The notes beneath the pieces are model-generated. The model worked only from the letters and a program-made list of their open reading frames with translations, ran no database searches and had not been told where the DNA came from. From assembly GCA_038373885.1 (NCBI GenBank), contig JAWZYV010019969.1, positions 930,001-994,000 on the forward strand: a DNA stretch of 64,000 bases, read 5' to 3'. This DNA is from Cheiracanthium punctorium (lineage: Eukaryota; Arthropoda; Arachnida; Araneae; Cheiracanthiidae). The position numbers and the translations under genes were made by a program. Below, one piece after another: positions 58,200-64,000 of the stretch. Each line of letters starts with the position of its first letter. Within the stretch, counting starts at the first letter, position 1.

Positions 58200-59290
58200 G
58201 TCTTAAAAGTATTTTAAATTTTTCAATTTGCAAAAAGTGGTTAGTGATATTCCGAAAGTAATGGCAGTTATGACTGTACCTCTTTGTTCTAAATGGATAA
58301 ATAATTTACGGACTTTAATAGATCCTGAAATTCAACATTCTTCTTTCCCAGGTTTCAAACGCTTTTCAATATATTTCAATCACGATTTTCAATATTACTA
58401 ACGACGTTTAAGAAATTTTCACATAAGATATTCTTTTCCAGAAAGAAAAAAAGCGAATTTCTGATTACTTTCAAACATATATGTTCAATTTTCGTCTTAC
58501 TTGTGTATACAAATAAATATTGATACATTGTTAAGTCACTAAAAATATGCAAGGGTTTTGCGTGTTTCGCTTTGCAAACTGTTTGGACATAAGATAAAAA
58601 GTGCATTATAGTTCTGCAGCAAATTCTCTTTTTTATTATCTATAAAATGACCATATGCACAAGCGGCCTAAACCATAGGCTTAGCATTGAAAAAAAAAAT
58701 CTTTCATTTTGTAACTACTACTTAGTTTTTTTCTCAGAAAATTTCCTTATTTATCGAATAAAATGAATAATTCATCACTTGATCCGTATGCTTTTGCCGA
58801 AAGCACAGTAAGTATAATTTTACTCAATTAGTAACGAAAATTTAAACATTTTTAATGAAATTTAGGTTCACGAAACAGCTATCCAGCTTATAAAAATAGT
58901 TTTTAAGTAAAAAAAAAAGGTAAAATATTTCAAATTAGTGCATAAAAATTTGCCTAATAATTTTCAGTTGAACATTATTCAACCGCGTTGGATTTAATCT
59001 TAGCACAAAGTTAATTTACAACAATGAGTGGCAGACTGGCCTTCAAATGAGTATCAACTCACGTCCCATTAACAAATCCACTTTTATATCATGAAAAGCC
59101 TAACATACATACAAAAAATTACATTGGATTTATTGTATTTTCAGAACTCCGGAAAAAGATAGTGGTGAGTAACTTTATTAAGCAAGAAAGTTTGCGGGTA
59201 CGTAGTTCGGAAAGTAAAACGTGTAGTATTTGCGAATCCCAAACTGATTTCAAGCAGAAGAAAAAAATATGTTTCTATTCCGATTAAGAT
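58200..59290. other. AT-rich stretch with no recognised feature
   Basis: No supported gene. Confidence 0.55.
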
Positions 59291-59292
59291 GA

Positions 59293-59601
59293 TTGAGTGG
59301 CTTTCCTTCTCCGCCTAAATCCTTATTTTTATCTGTCGTACAATTAGACATGTTGTTTCATTCACCTTGGTCATACCTTGCAAATTGCTTCTCAGATTGG
59401 GCTGTTAACATGACACACTCTACCTCACTAGGGTCAGAGCTCTATGATAGTCTTGGGATTATTTGTTTTCTTCGTCTTTCAAATGAGTTAACCTGGGCCA
59501 TCTACTGGGTGCTTCCCATAATGATACGGCCAATACTTCCGGTTCACGCCTTATTAGTTGCGAATGACAGCTGGTCAAGTGCCCAGCCTAAAAGAAGGTA
59601 A
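59293..59601 (+). other. 102-codon reading frame of unknown nature, part duplicated
   Basis: A GC-richer open frame beginning at a TTG reads LANCFSDWAVNMTHSTSLGS and LTWAIYWVLPIMIRPILPVH. It ends near AAAAGAAGGTAACT, which could serve as a splice donor, and a pyrimidine-rich tract ending in AG lies inside it at about 59347. However, 94 bp of it (59369-59462) recur at 61159-61252 inside an insertion with a 12-bp target duplication, so it is more likely part of a retroposon than a host exon. No protein family was recognised. Confidence 0.3.
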
Positions 59602-59609
59602 CTTTTATA

Positions 59610-60965
59610 CGAAATAGTTTTTATAGTATTTTTATTTATTTTTTTTTCTTCCTCTTACTTTATCCCCTCCTCTTCACAGACGAAAACATTGGCCGATCAC
59701 TGGGTAACACAAAATAAAATGTCCAAATAAATGGCCATATTAAAATAGCCAACGTATCAGATCTTCGTACTCACTATTGGCAAAGCGTGTGTTTTAAAAC
59801 TAAACTAAACTAAATTCTTATTTTATCGAAAAATTGCGTTCACTTCTTTGCCGTCTTTATCAAAAATATTTGAGTCACGTATAATTAAGACATGTTTTAA
59901 TTGCAAATTAAAATGTCGTGACAGAAGTTTAAAATACTGTTTAAATCGTCAAAATCACAACATATATTATCTAATAAAATTCCAGGCAAGTGAAACAAAT
60001 CAAGTTTACCCTAAATCCGAAACATATTATAGCACTCAAAGAGATACTGATTTGTCTTTCAAAATAAGAAGCAATATCACTTACTGTTCATCACAAAATG
60101 TTGTTTTCTGCTGGTTACGAATTAACTTAAACAGGAGAATTTTCTGGTAGCTCATTTTGCGGTACATGAGCAAAACAAAATGTAATTAGAAAAGTTTCAG
60201 ATGTAAGAGGGTTGTTTTAATTTTAAATGTGAGTTATGTTTACGGGAAAGTACTTAAGAAAAGTTATTAAATAACATTGGAGTGATTACTTTTATTGTTG
60301 AGCATATTACTCTTACTCTAAAAGCTATGAATTATTTTCATGTAAAACAAATTTTAAATAGCTCAATAAAAACTGCCTGCGTCCAATTTTTAAATTTTTA
60401 TCATGTGTATTAATAAATAGATTTAATTTATAAAATTTAAATGTTTGTATTAAGCTTTTTGTTACTTTCACTGTTCATTTACTACAGGATTATTATTATA
60501 TGAAACGACAGCATAATTTTTATTTCATTCAAAAAATATCTTGAGAATGCTGATGAAACAAAAACCTTTTTCTTGAATTTTCTCAATGTAAATCTACGTA
60601 AAAATATGAATGAAGAAAATACATAAAATAGATCACAAAAAAACGTGTCTTGCCATGCACAGAAGAGAATCTTTAAAATATTCAGTTACACAGTAATCAT
60701 TAGTAATATTAAGTAATTTATTGTGTAAAAGATAATAAAGTAAAATTAAAGGCTGTTTTATAAAACACGTACGCGTAAGAGTTTAATTGCAGCTTTATAG
60801 TTCCTTTAGTGAAGTCTATAAGCAGAAATAGTTAGTTAAGGATGAATTAGAAATGTAGGTCGCAAAAAACACTAAGCATTACTTGAAATTCGTTTTGAAA
60901 AAAAAAAAAGAAGAAAAACATTGTAATGATTGTCAAATATCTGAACTGCTTTCCATAAACAATGA
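59610..60965. other. AT-rich stretch with no recognised feature
   Basis: The 100-codon frame at 59848-60150 lacks recognisable motifs. No gene is supported. Confidence 0.5.
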
Positions 60966-60972
60966 TCTTAGC

Positions 60973-61576
60973 CAACACCTCTCAGATCCAGCAAACCTGA
61001 GAACAGGTACTTTTAAGTTATTACTAGGTCTTTTAAGATTCTTGACTGACTGACTGACTGAGGGGTATACAATGGAGTACCTGCACTCGAGGTGCTTATC
61101 TCCATTATGTGGAAGGATCAATGAGTTCTTTGATCTTGTGATTAAAAAGAAACCCTAAGGTCATACTTTGCAAATTGCTTCTCAGATGGGGCTGTTAACA
61201 AGACACACTCCACCTCACTAGGGTCAGAGTTCTATGATAGTCTTGGGATTATGAATCCTTTTAAGATTCTCGGTTATGACAGTTTTACTTTCATAAAGTA
61301 AAACTATTTAAAATTTCTGGTGGGTTATACAAATTTTAGAAAATATTTTAAGGATAAAATTTAAAATACCTATCCGATAAAAAATAATTTATTATGACCT
61401 ATTTCTATATCTTATTATTTAATTACTGATAAATAAAATTTCCTATTTGTCGTAAAATAAAGTTTTCTATCTTAAATCATTAAAATTTTTTTGCGGGAGT
61501 AAGCCCACCACAAACTTTGAGTGGACCTAGTGATGACGTAAAAGTTTCTGTTGTCGTGCATTGTATATCTAGGAGG
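60973..61576. mobile_element. Family A MITE, right-truncated and interrupted
   Basis: It starts CAACACCTCTCAGATCC and aligns with other copies up to ATATCTAGGAGG near 61576, where the terminal TGTTG is missing and tandem-array sequence follows. A 216-bp retroposon lies at 61042-61257. Confidence 0.8.
61042..61257 (-). mobile_element. Retroposon with (CAGT)n tail and 12-bp target duplication
   Basis: The insertion is bounded by an exact 12-bp repeat, CTTTTAAGATTC, at 61030-61041 and 61258-61269. Read on the minus strand it ends in a CAGTCAGTCAGTCAGTCAA tail. It contains GCTTATCTCCATTATG, as in block E, and a 94-bp piece shared with 59369-59462. This fits target-primed reverse transcription. 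Confidence 0.78.
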
Positions 61577-62740
61577 AAAATCTGTACCTACTCCGTAATC
61601 TAACTACTAATAGAGTACTAACGATTGGCACATGTGAAACTTCCCAACTCTAGTGTACGGATTGACCATTTCACAAGCCCGCAAATTTTAACTGTCCGTA
61701 AATCCGTAACGTATTTAGTACTAACGAAAATCTCTCGGCACAAACTAGTGCTAAAACAGTACTAACGAATGGCATATGCGAAATTCGAAATCTGCATTAT
61801 GTGCGGGCTGACCATTTCACCAGCCCGAAATTTCAACTGTCCGTAAAACCGTAACGGATATGGTACGAACGAAAATCTCTCGGTACGTAACAGTACTAAC
61901 GAGCGGCATATGCGAAATCCTCATTCTGCAATTTGTACGGGCTAGATAGCTACTGTGACAGGAAACTTGTATTGTCCGTATATCCGTAACGGATGCGGTA
62001 CTAACGAAGCACAAACGCACGGCATAAGCGAAATTTGCCAACTTCATGGTTTGCTGGCGGACCATTTCAGCAGCCGGCAAGTTTTAAGTGTCCGTAAAAC
62101 CATATCGGATCAACACTTCCTAGATATACAATGCCTGAGAACAGAAACATTTACGTCATTGCTAGGTCCACTAAAATGAAGTTATCACACATTTCATTTA
62201 ACAAAGTAACTCTATTCAAAGTTCCTGGTGAATTTATTCCCGCATAAAGCATTTTAATGATTCAAAATGGAAAATTTAGTTATACGACAAATAGGAAATT
62301 TCAACTATCACTAATTTTGTAATATGATATAGAAATAGATCATAAAAAATTATTTTTTATCAGAGAGGTATTTTAATTTTTATCTTAAGATATTTTCCAA
62401 AATTTGCATCATTCACCAGAAATTTTAAATAGTTTTACTTTATGAAATTAAAACTGTGATGGCGTCATCCTAAAAGACCTAGTGATGACGTAAAAGCTTC
62501 TGTTCTCAGGCTTTCTATATTAGGAGGTGTTGATCGGATGCGGTACTAAAGAAAATCTCTCGGTAATAACCGATACCAACGAAGTACTAACTCATGACAT
62601 TTGCGAAATTTCCCAAATCCATGGTGTGCAGGGTTGTGAAATACACCTAAAATTCAATGGGAGAGAAGAAACGATAAGTGACGCCATCTACATATTTCGT
62701 CACCCAAGTTTTAAATTATAATCTTCTGTACACGAACTCC
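61577..62740. repeat. Tandem array, about 116-146-bp units, split by family A
   Basis: A TGTCCGTA motif recurs at 61693, 61839, 61973 and 62089. Each unit also carries AGTACTAACGA, AATCTCTCGG and GACCATTTCA. Period shrinks from 146 to 134 to 116. The array resumes after the family A insertion at 62540. Short open frames inside it follow the repeats and are not genes. Confidence 0.88.
62111..62532. mobile_element. Family A MITE inserted in the tandem array
   Basis: The ends read CAACACTTCCTAGATATAC and TATTAGGAGGTGTTG. The 7-bp duplication ATCGGAT is exact at 62104-62110 and 62533-62539. The length is 422 bp, non-coding. Confidence 0.93.
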
Positions 62741-62744
62741 CAAC

Positions 62745-63380
62745 AAATACTGGTGTTGGAATGTAAAATTGATAAAACTTTGCATAATAACACACATTCC
62801 ACATAATAACACACATTTAATAAATGCCAGTTATGGATGTTTCATATGTTTTCCTCTTCTAGATCGTTTTAAAAATAATCTTAAAAAATTAATTACTCTA
62901 TTTTGAAAATAGTTTGTTTTCAGTTCAAGCCTGCTCCACCTTTTTTAAAAAAATAATATGTATATATATTTATATATAAAAATTTAGTTGCAGAGCTTTA
63001 AGTCTTTATAAATTTTAAATAAGAAAATAAAGAACTAAAACTCATTATAAATTAACAGGTGACTATGAATACATCAGGTGATTTTATACGCTTACCATAA
63101 AAATATGGACATTAACATTTCCAATATATTTTAATTTAAAAGAAAGCATCATTTTAAGTTTTACATGCACCCTTATCATGAGTTCTAAATTTAGTAGATT
63201 TGCTTTTTTCATTTGAAAACTGTTATTATATGTGTGATATTATACAGTTCTTATAATTATACATTCCAATACCAGTACTATTTGTTAAGAGTTCTTTTAG
63301 TAAAAAAAATAATAATTTTCGTTCTAACAAATGTATACCACCTATCGTTTCACCTCTCCCATTGAATATTTTCTAATCTG
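62745..63380. other. AT-rich stretch with no recognised feature
   Basis: No supported feature; only short TA/A runs. Confidence 0.6.
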
Positions 63381-63387
63381 AGAGGCA

Positions 63388-63642
63388 GTGTTGCTGGAAG
63401 GCCTGATCGCGGTCCCCAGACCTCAATTTACGCATTTTTTGACTCTGGGGAAGTTTGAAACATTTCGTAAGTCTTGATAATCGAAGAACTTTGCGTGATC
63501 TTAAAGACTGCATTTCACAACATGTTCGTAACATTTTCCCGAACACACTGCGGTCAGGTGTGGAACATGCTCTCTTCTGATTCCAGATGGTAGCTGATAA
63601 TAATGGCCTACAAGTTGAACATGTTTTGTTGGAATAGTATTC
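63388..63642 (+). pseudogene. DDE_3-type transposase C-terminus
   Basis: Tc1/mariner-related DDE transposases carry a RSPDLxPxDFFLWGxLK block near the third catalytic residue. The plus strand here reads RSPDLNLRIF, then an in-frame TGA, then LWGSLKHFVSLDNRRTLRDL, KDCISQHVRNIFPNTLRSGV, a second TGA, and DNNGLQVEHVLLE before TAG. The order of blocks matches the C-terminal region closely, including the final GGHxEH-like motif. The second D of the block (DFF) reads R-I-F, so the catalytic position is lost. Nothing upstream continues the protein, so it is 5'-truncated. The minus-strand 93-codon frame over the same bases is a shadow. Confidence 0.82.
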
Positions 63643-63659
63643 GAAAACTATCATATATG

Positions 63660-64000
63660 TATGCTAAATGTGTATTTCATTAAACACGTCCCTTGGTGGT
63701 GAACATTTTGAGTAATTTCTTTTATTAACTGGAACAAATTCTCACACCTTCATTGTGTCCTACACAAAAATTCATAATTTTATCAACAGTTTCCTCTGTA
63801 TACAGCAATGGAATAGGATATTTTAATTTCGGATTACCTGTAGGTTAGACTTTAAACAATACACTTGTTTTAGGATCATGCAGGTACTGTACATAAAATG
63901 AATGCAGTGAATAAAAAGAATGCTCTGAATAAACTGTCTTAAACCTGCAAGGTGAACGTACTGGTTTTATTTTGCAAATCGATACATAAAGCAGTATTAC
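63660..64000. other. Right edge of the window, no recognised feature
   Basis: AT-rich sequence without a supported feature. Confidence 0.55.

Noticed and set aside
59848..60150. 100-codon plus-strand frame
   Set aside because: Composition typical of AT-rich chance frames; no motif, splice context or duplicate.
61577..62740. CRISPR-like array
   Set aside because: Units are about 116-146 bp and similar throughout, with no short identical repeats and variable spacers; the context is eukaryotic.
63373..63654. Minus-strand 93-codon frame
   Set aside because: The plus strand carries DDE_3-type transposase motifs; this is the antisense shadow.

Overview
Nature of the window. This is AT-rich nuclear DNA of a metazoan, most likely an arthropod and plausibly a spider or other arachnid. 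No intact host gene, rRNA, functional tRNA, operon or CRISPR array is visible. The longest open frames are about 140 codons, and those I can identify belong to broken transposons. The arthropod/arachnid assignment is inference: it rests on the mix of mariner, Tc1, Tigger/pogo, ZMYM1-like hAT and a non-LTR RNase H fragment, and on tRNA-derived SINEs. The window is best read as an intergenic or intronic transposon graveyard.

Layout. 0-4 kb: two short hAT-type MITEs, one with a perfect 8-bp target duplication, and an inverted pair of related short reading frames around an acidic reading frame. 4.5-7.8 kb: a three-element nest (family A MITE holding families B and C) with a perfect 7-bp outer target duplication. 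8.5 kb: a tRNA-derived SINE. 9.9, 17.7 and 18.4 kb: three copies of a ~205-bp palindromic MITE (family D), the last split by family A. 11.5-12.8 kb: a mariner with a dead transposase, again split by family A. 13.2-13.6 kb: a Tc1-like transposase remnant. 14.9-16.6 kb: a foldback structure with repeated arms. 19.2-19.7 kb: a TA-flanked MITE. 20.7 kb: a short retroposon with a (CAGT)n tail and 11-bp target duplication. 22.8 and 24.2 kb: perfect palindromes. 27.1-33.5 kb: a Tigger/pogo element whose transposase has lost two of three catalytic aspartates, carrying inserted composite repeat J and a ZMYM1-like hAT C-terminus. 34.8-36.5 kb: a second family A nest. 36.7-37.1 kb: a non-LTR RNase H remnant. 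38.4-41.2 kb and 47.7-58.0 kb: degraded copies of J and its flanks, a complete 2.46-kb hAT with perfect 8-bp target duplication, and Helitron-like ends. 43.3-45.9 kb: a block bounded by direct repeats with internal inverted repeats. 61-62.7 kb: two more family A copies and a tandem array. 63.4-63.6 kb: a DDE_3-like transposase C-terminus.

What ties it together. Target-site duplications let me read insertion order directly. Family A repeatedly shows a 7-bp duplication and lands inside other repeats (mariner, family D, the tandem array, and a retroposon block that itself lies in an older family A copy). Composite repeat J carries an endonuclease-like GDFN motif in a ~163-bp tandem unit and always has the same MITE (N) at the same internal position, so it was amplified after that insertion. 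These two families are the best candidates for undescribed elements here. All coordinates come from reading by eye; family names A-N are local labels.
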